Numbered from the stretch's first letter, positions 43,329 through 54,103 are shown. The stretch: DNA of 64,000 bases from Deinococcus radiopugnans ATCC 19172 (GCF_006335125.1 NZ_VDMO01000002.1:186001-250000), one strand, 5' to 3'. Made by a program: numbers and translations. The notes: generated from the letters alone by a model not told the origin.

Positions 43329-43826
43329 CTATTCGGACTCTTTCCATACAGCTTCAACGACGTGGGGAGGCATGCCATCGTCCCAACCATCAGGAATGTC
43401 GGAACGGCTCAGATTGCGGCCTGGCGTCTGTGCCTTCATAAATTCTGGGATTGGAACACCGATGGGACTTTCTGGATACTCGTCAACCCAGTTGATTTCA
43501 CCCATTGAGTCGGCAGCAGGCGCGAAGCCAATGTCAGAATCTTTATAGAATTTCGCACCAAAGCTCTTCTCAATGTCTCTGAGAAGTTTAAAAGTTGGCT
43601 TTTCCCATTCGCTCGCGTCGTCAACACTCTTGAGTTTCGTGTAGTGTCCCGGACCCATCATCCAGTAAATGGCGTGGGCCGCTGCCTGCGGGCAGTCAGG
43701 CTGTTTAACCATCCAGTGAAGCAAGTCCTTATCATCATAATTCGTTGTCGTAGCGACGAAAAACCACTCGTCATCCGAGGCAGAACTCAGGAAATCTTTC
43801 ATCATCTGTAATGTGTCAGCCATCAT
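43329..43826 (-). CDS. DUF4274-like protein
   Basis: 165 residues. The segment TTTNYDDKDLLHWMVKQPDC with following AAAHAIYWMMGPG resembles the DUF4274 core (N-[WY]-D-D, then P-x-C-D-x-x-x-A). Function unknown; such proteins occur with polymorphic-toxin immunity genes in other bacteria, but no toxin is present here. The gene is visibly AT-richer than its neighbours and uses codons such as AAA, AAT and TTA that are rare around it, suggesting transfer. It sits between kamA and the aminotransferase with gaps of about 12 bases, so it is cotranscribed. Confidence 0.65.
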   Translation of the reverse strand: MMADTLQMMKDFLSSASDDEWFFVATTTNYDDKDLLHWMVKQPDCPQAAAHAIYWMMGPGHYTKLKSVDDASEWEKPTFKLLRDIEKSFGAKFYKDSDIGFAPAADSMGEINWVDEYPESPIGVPIPEFMKAQTPGRNLSRSDIPDGWDDGMPPHVVEAVWKESE

Positions 43827-43838
43827 CCTATTCTGCCC

Positions 43839-45275
43839 TCAGTCCCCGCTGTGTACCGGAATCGGCTCCTGCACCTTTCCGTCGGGGGCGGTGTCGCTCA
43901 CGCCCGCCGGGTTGGGGGCGCCGACGCCATACGCCGCCCACTTGTCCTCGCGGCTGTTCAGGCGGTGGCTGGTCGCGCCGGGACGCACGCGGCTCTCGGA
44001 GAACTCGCGCGGCTCGATGCTGATGCGCTCGCCTTCCATCAGGCCGAAGATGCCGCTCTGGCCGGGTTCCTTGCGCTGCCAGTCGTCGGGCACCACCATG
44101 TCCGGGCCGGTGTAGTCGGTGGGTTCGGAATACGCGGCGATGTAGCCCTCGAAGTTGCGCAGGATCAGCTTGTCGGGGCTGTGGCTCAGCACGTAGTTGG
44201 GCGCCACCGGAATCTTGCCGCCACCGCCGGGCGCGTCCACCACGTAGGTGGGAATGCTGTAGCCAGAGGTGTGCCCGCGCAGGCTTTCCATGATCTCCAG
44301 CCCCTTGCTGACGGTGGTGCGCAGGTGGCCCGCCCCATGAACGAGATCGCACTGGTAGATGTAGTACGGGCGCACGCGGATCTTGACCAGCTCGCGCAGC
44401 AGCTTCTGCATGATCACCGGGTGGTCATTGACGCCGCGCAGCAGCACACTTTGATTGCCCAGAGGCACGCCCGCGCGGGTCAGGCGGTCACAGGCGTCGG
44501 CCACTTCCGGGGTGATTTCCTTGGGGTGGTTGACGTGAATGTTCATCCACAGCGGGTGGTTTTCCGCCAGCACGTCGCACAGTTCCTCGGTCACGCGCAT
44601 GGGCATGAACACCGGCACGCGGGTGCCGATGCGGATGATCTCGATATGCTCGATCTTGCGCAGTTCAGCCAGCAGGCGGCCCAGCACCTTCGGCGCAAGC
44701 GTGAGCGGATCGCCGCCCGACAGCAGCACGTCGCGCACCTGGGGCGTGTTCCGCAGGTAGTTCAGTTGCGCCTCGTACTCGGCAGGATTGAAGGTCTCGG
44801 TGGGGTCGCCCACGATGCGGCTGCGGGTGCAGTACCGGCAGTAGCTGGCGCACTGCGTCGTGACCAGCATCAGCACGCGGTCTGGATAGCGGTGGACGAG
44901 GCCGGGCACGGGACTGTGCTTGTCCTCGGCCAGCGAGTCCTCCATCATCGAGGTGAACGGTTCCAGCTCGTGGTGCGTGGGAATTACCTGACGCCTGACC
45001 GGGCAGGTGGGATCGTCGGCGTCCATCAGCGAGGCGAAGTACGGCGTGATGTCCAGGCGGAAGATGCCCTCGGCGCTGGCCCCGGCGTGTTCACTCTCGG
45101 TCAGGCGGATGACTTCTTCCAGCTCAGCGACCGAGTTGATGCGGTTCTTGAGCTGCCATTTCCAGTCGTACCACTTTTCGTCGGGAACGTCGGCCCATTT
45201 GGGAGCGCGGTGACCACGCGGCAGCATCTGCTGACTGCGCACCGTCGCCTGCGGGTGGATGAGGGCGTTGGACAT
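43839..45275 (-). CDS. kamA: L-lysine 2,3-aminomutase
   Basis: 478 residues. A radical SAM, PLP-dependent enzyme that converts L-lysine to L-beta-lysine. The 4Fe-4S cysteines are C142, C146 and C149 (QCASYCRYCT). The SAM/PLP region includes LLSGGDPL, VNHPKEITP and DAPGGGGKIPV, whose lysine binds PLP. It is the first gene of an operon with the DUF4274-like gene and the aminotransferase. GGAGG lies seven bases before ATG 45275. The divergent Lrp-type gene probably regulates it. Confidence 0.93.
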   Translation of the reverse strand: MSNALIHPQATVRSQQMLPRGHRAPKWADVPDEKWYDWKWQLKNRINSVAELEEVIRLTESEHAGASAEGIFRLDITPYFASLMDADDPTCPVRRQVIPTHHELEPFTSMMEDSLAEDKHSPVPGLVHRYPDRVLMLVTTQCASYCRYCTRSRIVGDPTETFNPAEYEAQLNYLRNTPQVRDVLLSGGDPLTLAPKVLGRLLAELRKIEHIEIIRIGTRVPVFMPMRVTEELCDVLAENHPLWMNIHVNHPKEITPEVADACDRLTRAGVPLGNQSVLLRGVNDHPVIMQKLLRELVKIRVRPYYIYQCDLVHGAGHLRTTVSKGLEIMESLRGHTSGYSIPTYVVDAPGGGGKIPVAPNYVLSHSPDKLILRNFEGYIAAYSEPTDYTGPDMVVPDDWQRKEPGQSGIFGLMEGERISIEPREFSESRVRPGATSHRLNSREDKWAAYGVGAPNPAGVSDTAPDGKVQEPIPVHSGD

Positions 45276-45413
45276 CTGAGGCCTCCAGGGAGAGAGAAAC
45301 GTGAGTTGCTAGACCTTCATTCTTCATGTTTTGCCCCCACGATTGGAAGGAGCGCAGGCCGGTAGATCGGTGGGGTCAGGCGGCTGTTTCTCTGGCAAAC
45401 GCCACGCCTGACC

Positions 45414-45441
45414 TTGCATATGCCAACTGCGGTGCTAGGCT
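45414..45441 (+). promoter_or_regulatory. Promoter with palindrome at -35, Lrp-type gene
   Basis: TTGCAT (45414-45419), 16-base spacer, TAGGCT (45436-45441), six bases to ATG 45448. A perfect palindrome GCATATGC (45416-45423), extended as TTG-CATATG-CCAA, overlaps the -35 box and lies in the kamA/lrp divergent region, a plausible autoregulatory site. Confidence 0.45.
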
Positions 45442-45447
45442 GTGGGC

Positions 45448-45909
45448 ATGCGACAGACTGGCAGCTCTCTGGACTCCCTGGATCACCGGATTTTGCAGGA
45501 ATTGCAGACCGACTCGCGGCTCTCGATGCGTGAGCTGGGCCGCCGAGTGGGGCTGTCGGCCCCCGCCGTGACCGAGCGCGTGCGGCGACTGGAGGACGCG
45601 GGCGTGATTCTGGGCTACGGCGTGCGCGTCGCCAGCAAGCCGCTGGGACGCACGATTACCGCATTCATCGGCGTGCAGGACAGCGGGCGCAACGATCCCA
45701 CCCTGGTGCGCTGGGCGGGCGCCCACGACGGCGTGCTGGAATGCCACAGCGTGACCGGCGACAACTCGTGCATCCTGAAAGTGGCCGTGCCGGACGTGGG
45801 CGCGCTGGAAACCATGCTGGGGGATCTGATCGGCATGGGCTTTACCTGCGACACCAGCATCGTGCTGAGTACGCCGCTGGAAGGGAAGTTGATGCTGCCG
45901 CCGCGATAA
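45448..45909 (+). CDS. Lrp/AsnC family transcriptional regulator
   Basis: 153 residues. The N-terminal helix-turn-helix (LDHRILQELQTDSRLSMREL, RRVGLSAPAVTERVRRLEDAGVI) is followed by the RAM effector-binding domain (SVTGDNSCILKVAVPDVGALE). Divergent from kamA, so it is expected to sense lysine or a related amino acid and control the lysine operon. ATG 45448 fits the leaderless spacing. Confidence 0.9.
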   Translation: MRQTGSSLDSLDHRILQELQTDSRLSMRELGRRVGLSAPAVTERVRRLEDAGVILGYGVRVASKPLGRTITAFIGVQDSGRNDPTLVRWAGAHDGVLECHSVTGDNSCILKVAVPDVGALETMLGDLIGMGFTCDTSIVLSTPLEGKLMLPPR

Positions 45910-45966
45910 GCGGGAGGCACAGGACAGAGGGCGAGAGGCCAGCAACCTCCCGCCCTTCTTTTGCCT

Positions 45967-46281
45967 TCAGGCGTCCGACTGCTCGGTGCCCGCCAGCAGC
46001 AGTTCCAGCAACTCGTTGACATTCCGGTGCGCGTCCAGCGGGTGACGCAGCGGGCGGTTGGCCTCGATCTGGTAGGTGTTGCGGCGGCCCACGCGCTGGC
46101 GGATCAGGATGCCGGCGTCCTCCAGATCACGCACGATGCGCTGCACGGCGCGTTCGGTGATGCCGACATCGGCAGCCACCTGACGCAGCGTGGCGTCCGG
46201 CTGGCGCTTGAGGCACAGCAGCACGCGGCTGTGGTTCGACAGAAACGTCCACGAGGGGGCATGCGGGGGCGGCTGGGTCAT
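45967..46281 (-). CDS. Winged-helix transcriptional regulator
   Basis: 104 residues. One helix-turn-helix (LLCLKRQPDATLRQVAADVG, ITERAVQRIVRDLEDAGILIRQRVGRRNTYQI) with a wing, similar to MarR/ArsR-like single-domain regulators common in Deinococcus. No sensor domain. A TACACT box (46296-46301) ends 14 bases before ATG, giving a leader of only a few bases. It is divergent from icd, so the palindrome at 46382-46405 may be its target. Confidence 0.8.
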   Translation of the reverse strand: MTQPPPHAPSWTFLSNHSRVLLCLKRQPDATLRQVAADVGITERAVQRIVRDLEDAGILIRQRVGRRNTYQIEANRPLRHPLDAHRNVNELLELLLAGTEQSDA

Positions 46282-46367
46282 GGCGTGTTGTGCCGAGTGT
46301 AACCGAGACGGCGGGTGACATGGCTAGACCTTCAGGCGGGCAGCAGAGAGGTGGGCTTGCATCTTCA

Positions 46368-46405
46368 ATATGCGATCTCTAATATACGAAACGCAAGTCG
46401 TATAT
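46368..46405. promoter_or_regulatory. Operator-like repeats upstream of icd
   Basis: A perfect inverted repeat ATATACGA (46382-46389) with TCGTATAT (46398-46405), spacer eight bases, preceded 14 bases upstream by a third half-site ATATGCGA (46368-46375) in direct orientation. It lies in the AT-rich gap before icd, whose ATG at 46434 has AGGAG seven bases upstream. Confidence 0.55.
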
Positions 46406-46433
46406 CAAGCCAATCCAACCCCAGGAGCCTGCC

Positions 46434-47918
46434 ATGCCCACCATCCAAGAACCTGCCCAGCCCGCCGCCGCCCAGACCGCCCTCGTTCCCGTTTCCGTCG
46501 TGTACGGCGACGGCATCGGCCCGGAAATCATGGGGGCCACCCTGCGCATCCTGGCGGCCGCAGGCGCACGCATCGCCCCGCAGGAGGTTCGCATGGGCGA
46601 GGCGCTGTACCGGGAGGGCCACACCTCCGGCTTCGCGCCCGACGCCTGGGACAGCCTGCGGCAGACCGGCGTGCTGCTCAAAGCGCCCATCACCACGCCG
46701 CAGGGTGGCGGCTACAAGAGCCTGAACGTGACCCTGCGCAAGACGCTGGGGCTGTACGCCAACGTGCGCCCCTGCCGCGCCTACGCGCCGTACGTGCCGA
46801 CGCACCACCCCGAGATGAATCTGGTGATCATCCGCGAGAACGAGGAAGACCTGTACGCGGGCATCGAACACCGCCAGACGCGCGAGGTGATGCAGTGCCT
46901 GAAGCTGATCACCCGCCCCGGCTGCGAGAAAATTGTGCGCTACGCCTTTGAGTACGCCCGCGCGAACGGGCGCAAGAAGGTCACGGCGCTGAGCAAGGAC
47001 AACATCATGAAGATGTGCGACGGGCTGTTCCACACGGTCTTCGACGAGATCAGCGCCGAATACCCGGAAATCAGGGCCGAACACCAGATCATCGACATCG
47101 GCACGGCGCGGGTGGCGGCGCGGCCCGAACAGTACGACGTGATCGTGACCCTCAACCTGTACGGCGACATCCTCTCAGACGTGGCCGCCGAGGTGGCCGG
47201 TTCGGTGGGACTGGCGGGCAGCGCGAACATCGGCGATACGTTTGCCATGTTCGAGGCCATCCACGGCTCGGCCCCCGATCTGGCCGGGCAGGACGCGGCC
47301 AATCCCGGCGGCCTGATCTCGGCGGCGGCGCTGATGCTGGGGCATCTGGGCCAGCACGAGGTGGCCGCCAAGATTCAGAACGCCCTGCTGTGCGCGCTGG
47401 AAGACGGCCTGCACACCGGGGACATCGCCGGGCCGCACACGAAACAGGTGCTGGGCACCCAGGCGTTTGCCGACGCCGTGATCGAGCGCCTGGGCCGCAC
47501 GCCGCAGCATCTGCCCGCCGTCACGGCGGACGCGGAAGCCAAAGCCATGCCCGCCCGCAAAGCCTCCACGCCGGCCCCCATCGACAAGCAGCTCGTCGGC
47601 ACCGATGTCTTTTTCGAGTGGACGGATTCGGGGCGTGACCCGGACGTGCTGGCGGCCATCTTGCAGGAGGCGCAGCTGCGCAATATTCCGCTGAAGATGA
47701 TCACCAACCGGGGCGTCAAGGTCTGGCCGAACGGGCGGCCCGAGACCTTCAAATCCGATCACTGGCGCTGCCGCTTCCAGTCGGACACGCCGGTCAAGCA
47801 CGGCGATCTGCTGGCCCTACTGATTCGCGTCCACGACAAGGGGCTGGATTTTATTAAAACCGAACACCTGTACACCTTCGACGGCGTGCCGGGGTACTCG
47901 CTGGGACAGGGGCAGTAA
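46434..47918 (+). CDS. icd: Isocitrate dehydrogenase, long Thermus type
   Basis: 494 residues, close to the about 496 residues of the Thermus NADP-dependent enzyme and much longer than E. coli Icd or IMDH-type enzymes. It oxidatively decarboxylates isocitrate to 2-oxoglutarate. Motifs: YGDGIGPEIM, YKSLNVTLRKTLGLYANVRP, IIRENEEDLYAGIE, LNLYGDILSDVAAEVAGSVG and EAIHGSAPDLAGQDAANPGG. The C-terminal 140 residues (DVFFEWTDSGRDPDVLAAIL onward) are the extra domain typical of the Thermus-type enzyme. The stop TAA directly abuts a palindromic repeat. Confidence 0.94.
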   Translation: MPTIQEPAQPAAAQTALVPVSVVYGDGIGPEIMGATLRILAAAGARIAPQEVRMGEALYREGHTSGFAPDAWDSLRQTGVLLKAPITTPQGGGYKSLNVTLRKTLGLYANVRPCRAYAPYVPTHHPEMNLVIIRENEEDLYAGIEHRQTREVMQCLKLITRPGCEKIVRYAFEYARANGRKKVTALSKDNIMKMCDGLFHTVFDEISAEYPEIRAEHQIIDIGTARVAARPEQYDVIVTLNLYGDILSDVAAEVAGSVGLAGSANIGDTFAMFEAIHGSAPDLAGQDAANPGGLISAAALMLGHLGQHEVAAKIQNALLCALEDGLHTGDIAGPHTKQVLGTQAFADAVIERLGRTPQHLPAVTADAEAKAMPARKASTPAPIDKQLVGTDVFFEWTDSGRDPDVLAAILQEAQLRNIPLKMITNRGVKVWPNGRPETFKSDHWRCRFQSDTPVKHGDLLALLIRVHDKGLDFIKTEHLYTFDGVPGYSLGQGQ

Positions 47919-48129
47919 TACGGATTCCGCCTAATTCCTTAACCCATCGGGAAAGCCCCGCTGGGTTCATCCATACGCGGAACCCGTCTTCTTTCCTCCT
48001 CGCGTCGTCGCGGACAGACGCCCATGACTGGGACAGCTCGAAGAGAGGACGCTGCTCCTCTTCTGCGAAGCTCTGCGAGTCCTGCTCGGATTTCATCGTT
48101 TTTGCAAACGATTCCATCGGAATCCGTAT
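47918..48129. repeat. Palindrome-ended repeat element, copy 1 (long form)
   Basis: 212 bases bounded by perfect 12-bp inverted ends ATACGGATTCCG / CGGAATCCGTAT. Read on the minus strand it has a first hairpin (ATCGTTT-GCAA-AAACGAT), the block GAAATCCGAGC shared with the other copies, and a second hairpin AACCCA / TGGGTT near the other end. About 75 bases longer than copies 2 and 3. The left end coincides with the last base of the icd stop codon. No protein-coding capacity. Confidence 0.85.
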
Positions 48130-48155
48130 AAGCCGGAGCCACCCCGGCCTCTCCC

Positions 48156-49767
<1,612 letters not shown>

Positions 49768-49771
<4 letters not shown>

Positions 49772-50157
49772 TTCGTCACCTCGTAGCTGAGTTGCAGCTC
49801 ATCGCCAAGTTGTCCACGAATCCCCCAGTGGGCCGCAGGCGTCTCCACCAAAGTCACTTCGAGATCGTTTGGAGAAAGCTTTACCGCCTCGCCCAACTGC
49901 ATCTGGAGGTGGCGGATGTACTGGCGCAGGGTTTCTGACCGTCGCCCCTGAAACAGATGGATTTCCAGAATCAGGTACTGCCCTGACCGATCGTCAGGAT
50001 GCATGAAGTCCTGGGCATCCAGAGCGAAAAACCGGTGAAATCTCTTGCTTTCTGGCAGCCCGAGCGCCTGCATGGACGCCGCGTGAATAGCGTCCGAGAT
50101 GGTTTGCCGGTGTTCCTGGACAAACGGGGCATGCCCGTAAATCTTGATCTGTGCCAT
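49768..50157 (-). CDS. Tautomerase-like protein inside the trp operon
   Basis: 129 residues resembling the Tautomerase_2 group (MIF/4-oxalocrotonate tautomerase fold) by its IKIYGH start, [24 protein letters not shown] and [20 protein letters not shown]. The catalytic amino-terminal proline of that family is missing: the second residue is alanine. It uses more A/T-rich codons than its neighbours. It lies two bases after trpE and overlaps trpG, so it is cotranscribed, but it has no known part in tryptophan synthesis. Confidence 0.75.
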
Positions 50158-51597
50158 CTACAATCCCCCCGCCGCCCGCTCCGCCGCCCGCATCAGCGCC
50201 GCCGCCTTGTTGCGGGTTTCCTGTTCCTCGGCCACCGGGTCAGAGTCGGCCACGATGCCCGCTCCCGCCTGAATGTGAATCCTGCCGTTCGCAATCACCA
50301 TCGTCCGCAGTGTGAGGGCCATGTCCAGGCTGCCGTCGAAGGCGATGTAGCCGAATGCCCCGCCATACGGCCCCCGGCGCACGGGTTCCACCTTGTCGAT
50401 GATCTCCATCGCGCGGATTTTGGGGGCGCCGGACACCGTGCCCATCGGCAACGCACTGGCAAGGGCGTGCAGCGGCGTCTGCCCCCCGCGCAAGCGGCCC
50501 CGCACGCCGCTGACGATGTGCATGACGTGGCTGTAGCGCTCGATGGTAAAGGCGTCTTCCACGGTCACGCTGCCGTACTCGGCCACCCGCCCGATGTCGT
50601 TGCGGCCCAGATCCACCAGCATCAGGTGTTCGGCGCGTTCCTTCTCGTCGGCCAGGAGTTCTTCGGCCAGGGCCTGATCTTCGGCAGGCGTCTTGCCGCG
50701 CGGACGGGTGCCGGCGATCGGACGGGTCACGATGCTGACGCCGTCGCTTCGCAGCAGGCTTTCGGGACTACTCGCCACCAGCGTCACCTCGCCCAGATTC
50801 AGAAAACCCAGGTACGGGCTGGGGTTGATGCCGCGCAGCGCCCGGTACAGCGCGAAGGGATGCACGGTCAACTCTGCCGAGAAGCGCTGGGACGGCACCA
50901 CCTGAAAGATGTCCCCGGCGTGGATGTACTCGATGCAGCGGCTGACGGCGGCCTGGTAGCCCTCGGGGGTGAAGTTGCTGGAAAAGGTCATCGGCTCGGC
51001 GGCCTCGCGGCCCGGCACCTCCGGCAGTGGGCCACGCAAGTCGTTCTCCAGCCCAGCGACGATGCGCTCGGCCTCAGCCTGACTCTCCGAGATGGCGACG
51101 GCATACAGCTTGTGCCGCAGATGGTCAAAAATGACGATGCCTTCGGGAACGATGAACAGCGCGTCGGGCACGTTCAGTTCGTCGGGGTTGGTGTCGGGCA
51201 ACTTCTCGTAAACGCGGATGATGTCGTAGGCGGCGTAACCCACCGCGCCGCCGAAGAAGGGGGGCAGGCCGTTGAACTTTTCGGCGGGCAGCTGCACAGG
51301 CCGCAATACGCGGCTGTACAGCACATCCAGCGGATCGTCGGTTTCCAAAGTCTCGTCGCCCAGCACGCCGCTCAGGGTGGCCGTGCGTCCGCGCAGGGTG
51401 AAGCGTCCCACCTCGCCCACGCCGATGAACGAGTAGCGGGCCTGCCGCTCGCCGCCCTCCACGCTTTCTAGCAGAAAACTCAGTTTTTTCGCGCCGTCCG
51501 TCACTTTCAGGTAGGCGCTGACCGGGGTATCCAGATCGGCGTTCAGCTCCTGCACGGCCACGGCGGCCATCGGTTTGGGTTGGGCAGTCTGGGTCAT
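50158..51597 (-). CDS. trpE: Anthranilate synthase component I
   Basis: 479 residues. It converts chorismate to anthranilate. The N-terminal regulatory region contains the tryptophan feedback-binding motif LLES near residue 40, and the catalytic part has PSPYLGFL, ASSPESLLR, RPIAGTRPRG, LVDLGRNDIGRV and the PMGTVSGAPK segment. ATG 51597 is preceded by AGGAG (CAGGAGTACA). It is the first structural gene after the trp attenuator. Confidence 0.96.
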   Translation of the reverse strand: MTQTAQPKPMAAVAVQELNADLDTPVSAYLKVTDGAKKLSFLLESVEGGERQARYSFIGVGEVGRFTLRGRTATLSGVLGDETLETDDPLDVLYSRVLRPVQLPAEKFNGLPPFFGGAVGYAAYDIIRVYEKLPDTNPDELNVPDALFIVPEGIVIFDHLRHKLYAVAISESQAEAERIVAGLENDLRGPLPEVPGREAAEPMTFSSNFTPEGYQAAVSRCIEYIHAGDIFQVVPSQRFSAELTVHPFALYRALRGINPSPYLGFLNLGEVTLVASSPESLLRSDGVSIVTRPIAGTRPRGKTPAEDQALAEELLADEKERAEHLMLVDLGRNDIGRVAEYGSVTVEDAFTIERYSHVMHIVSGVRGRLRGGQTPLHALASALPMGTVSGAPKIRAMEIIDKVEPVRRGPYGGAFGYIAFDGSLDMALTLRTMVIANGRIHIQAGAGIVADSDPVAEEQETRNKAAALMRAAERAAGGL

Positions 51598-51621
51598 TGT
51601 ACTCCTGTGGGAAAGGGGGCC

Positions 51622-51659
51622 AAAAAAAGCGCCCGGCGGTCTGGAAACCACCTGGGCGC
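51622..51659 (-). terminator. trp attenuator terminator (segments 3 and 4)
   Basis: On the minus strand GCGCCC-A-GGTGGT pairs with ACCGCC-GGGCGC around a six-base loop and is followed by seven T. Segment 3 (GCGCCCAG, 51652-51659) can instead pair with segment 2 (CTGGG 51697-51701 plus GCGC 51687-51690), forming an antiterminator. Confidence 0.9.
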
Positions 51660-51691
51660 GTCGGACACGGCAAAAAGAGAGCAGCAGCGCG

Positions 51692-51739
51692 TTAGACCCA
51701 GATGAAACTGGGCCACCACCACGCGCGGCGAACGGTCAT
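51692..51739 (-). CDS. trpL: trp leader peptide
   Basis: 15 codons encoding MTVRRAWWWPSFIWV. Codons 7-9 are three consecutive Trp codons and codon 14 is a fourth. Segment 1 of the attenuator (CCCAG, 51708-51712) lies directly after the Trp codons and pairs with CTGGG (51697-51701). A ribosome stalled at the Trp codons would cover segment 1 and free segment 2 for antitermination. The ATG lies six bases after the TATGCT box, so the leader peptide is itself read from a leaderless message. Confidence 0.9.
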   Translation of the reverse strand: MTVRRAWWWPSFIWV

Positions 51740-51745
51740 GCCGCA

Positions 51746-51751
51746 AGCATA
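51746..51751 (-). promoter_or_regulatory. -10 box of the trp operon
   Basis: TATGCT, then six bases, then the ATG of the leader peptide at 51739. A weak -35 (TTCACT) lies 18 bases further upstream. Confidence 0.6.
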
Positions 51752-51830
51752 GCGCGGCAGGGGGCGGCCAGTGAAGAGGGCCGCGCCCCGGACAGGGACG
51801 CCCGCCCCCGCGCTTTTTTCCCGGAGCCGC

Positions 51831-51836
51831 TAGACT
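51831..51836 (+). promoter_or_regulatory. -10 box of leaderless ccdA operon
   Basis: TAGACT, then six bases, then ATG at 51843. Confidence 0.5.
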
Positions 51837-51842
51837 CGCCGC

Positions 51843-52526
51843 ATGACCCTCTCCGCTGGTTCCCCGACGCTGACCCTGGCGTTTCTGGCGGGGCTGATCT
51901 CGTTTCTCAGTCCCTGCGTGCTGCCGCTTGTCCCCAGTTACCTGGGCGTGATCGGCGGGGCGCGGGCGCCCTTGGGGCGGGCGCTGGGCTTCATCGCGGG
52001 CTTCGGGCTGGTGTTCATCGCGCTGGGGGCCACCGCCAGCAGCCTGGGCGCCCTGATCGCGCCGCACAAGTTCCTGCTGGGCCAGATCGCCGCCGTTCTG
52101 ATCATCTTCTTCGGCCTGGTGATGCTGGGCGTGATCCGCCTGCCCTTTTTAATGCGCGACACCCGCGCCCTGGCCGATGCGGGCGGTTACGGCCCGGTGG
52201 CGCTGGGCGCGGCGTTTGCCTTCGGCTGGAGTCCCTGCCTGGGGCCGGCCCTGGGCAGCATTCTGGGGCTGGCGGCCAGCAGCGCCAGCCTGGGCACGGG
52301 GGTGACCCTGCTGGCCGCCTACACGCTGGGGCTGGCGGTGCCGTTCCTGCTGGCCGCGCTGCTGTGGGACCGCCTGAACCTGCGCCGCCTGAACCGCTAC
52401 GCCGGCATCTTTGAGAAGGTGGGCGGCGCCGTCCTAGTGCTGGTGGGCGTGCTGATGCTGACCGGTCAGTTCACGCGGCTGGCCACGTTCTTCTACGAGG
52501 TGACGCCCGCGTGGCTGAGGGTCTAG
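51843..52526 (+). CDS. ccdA: Cytochrome c biogenesis thiol transporter
   Basis: 227 residues with six hydrophobic segments. The two conserved cysteines sit in FLSPCVLPLVPSYLG and FGWSPCLGPALG, the redox-active pair that passes electrons across the membrane to reduce apocytochrome c or other extracytoplasmic thiols. First gene of a ccdA-ccmA-ccmB operon. Confidence 0.93.
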   Translation: MTLSAGSPTLTLAFLAGLISFLSPCVLPLVPSYLGVIGGARAPLGRALGFIAGFGLVFIALGATASSLGALIAPHKFLLGQIAAVLIIFFGLVMLGVIRLPFLMRDTRALADAGGYGPVALGAAFAFGWSPCLGPALGSILGLAASSASLGTGVTLLAAYTLGLAVPFLLAALLWDRLNLRRLNRYAGIFEKVGGAVLVLVGVLMLTGQFTRLATFFYEVTPAWLRV

Positions 52527-53185
52527 CGGGACCAGCGGCACTCCCAGCCCTGCAACTGCGCGACCTGTGGCTGAGGCTGGGCCGCGAGGTCATCCTGCGC
52601 GGCGTGAATCTGGATGTCATGGCGGGCGAGGGCCTCACCTTGCTGGGCGAGAACGGGGCCGGCAAGACCACGCTGCTGCGCCTGCTGGCCTCGGGGCTGC
52701 GGCCCACGCGCGGCGAGGGGCGGGTGATGGGCTATGACCTGCGCGACTCGCGGGCGGTGCGCGAACACATTCACCTGATGCCGGTGGACGCGGGCCTGTA
52801 CCCGGACCTGAGCTGCACCGAGAATCTGGAATTCGCCCTGAAGATGCACGGCCAGACCGGCGCTGTGCAGACTGGGGCCGTGGCGGCGGCGCTGCGGCGC
52901 GTGACGCTGGAGGCCGCCGCCAGTCGCCGCGTGCGCTTTCTGTCGGCGGGCATGCGAAAGCGGCTGGCGCTGGCCCGCGCCCACCTGCTGGCCCGCCCGC
53001 TCACGCTGATCGACGAACCCTTTGCCAACCTGGACACCGCAGGCCGCGCGCTGGTGCTGGAGCTGCTGGGCGAACTGCGCGCGGGGGGCGTCACGCTGAT
53101 CGTCGCCGCCCACGAGCCGGAACTGGCCCGGCAGGTGGCCCCGCGGGCGCTGCGGCTGGCCGCCGGGGTCTTGCATGAGGCGTAG
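52511..53185 (+). CDS. ccmA: Heme exporter ATP-binding subunit
   Basis: 224 residues. ABC ATPase with Walker A GENGAGKTT, a signature-like FLSAGMRKRLALARAHL and Walker B LTLIDEPFANLD. It powers release of heme-loaded CcmE in system I cytochrome c maturation. The GTG start at 52511 overlaps ccdA by 16 bases. The signature LSAGM differs slightly from LSAGQ, as is common in CcmA. Confidence 0.88.
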   Translation: MAEGLAGPAALPALQLRDLWLRLGREVILRGVNLDVMAGEGLTLLGENGAGKTTLLRLLASGLRPTRGEGRVMGYDLRDSRAVREHIHLMPVDAGLYPDLSCTENLEFALKMHGQTGAVQTGAVAAALRRVTLEAAASRRVRFLSAGMRKRLALARAHLLARPLTLIDEPFANLDTAGRALVLELLGELRAGGVTLIVAAHEPELARQVAPRALRLAAGVLHEA

Positions 53186-53206
53186 CGCCCGAGGACACGC
53201 GACCAG

Positions 53207-53916
<710 letters not shown>

Positions 53917-53917
<1 letters not shown>

Positions 53918-54053
53918 TACGGACTCCGATTGAAAGGTGTTAAAAACACCTGGAAATCCGAGCAGAGCGAGAAGGAGAAAAACATCCCTCCGGACGTGGA
54001 GTGTAGAAATCGGGACAGCACCGATTTCTACACGAAACAAACGGAATCCGTAT
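53917..54053. repeat. Palindrome-ended repeat element, copy 2
   Basis: 137 bases with imperfect inverted ends ATACGGACTCCG / CGGAATCCGTAT. First hairpin AGGTGTT-AAA-AACACCT, then GAAATCCGAGC, then a 13-bp second hairpin GTGTAGAAATCGG / CCGATTTCTACAC. It begins at the last base of the ccmB stop codon. Copy 3 is the same element in reverse. Confidence 0.9.
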
Positions 54054-54103
54054 AAGGCCCCGAAACGCCGCCCTGAAGGGAAGGCCATGCCGCCGATCAG
54101 CAT

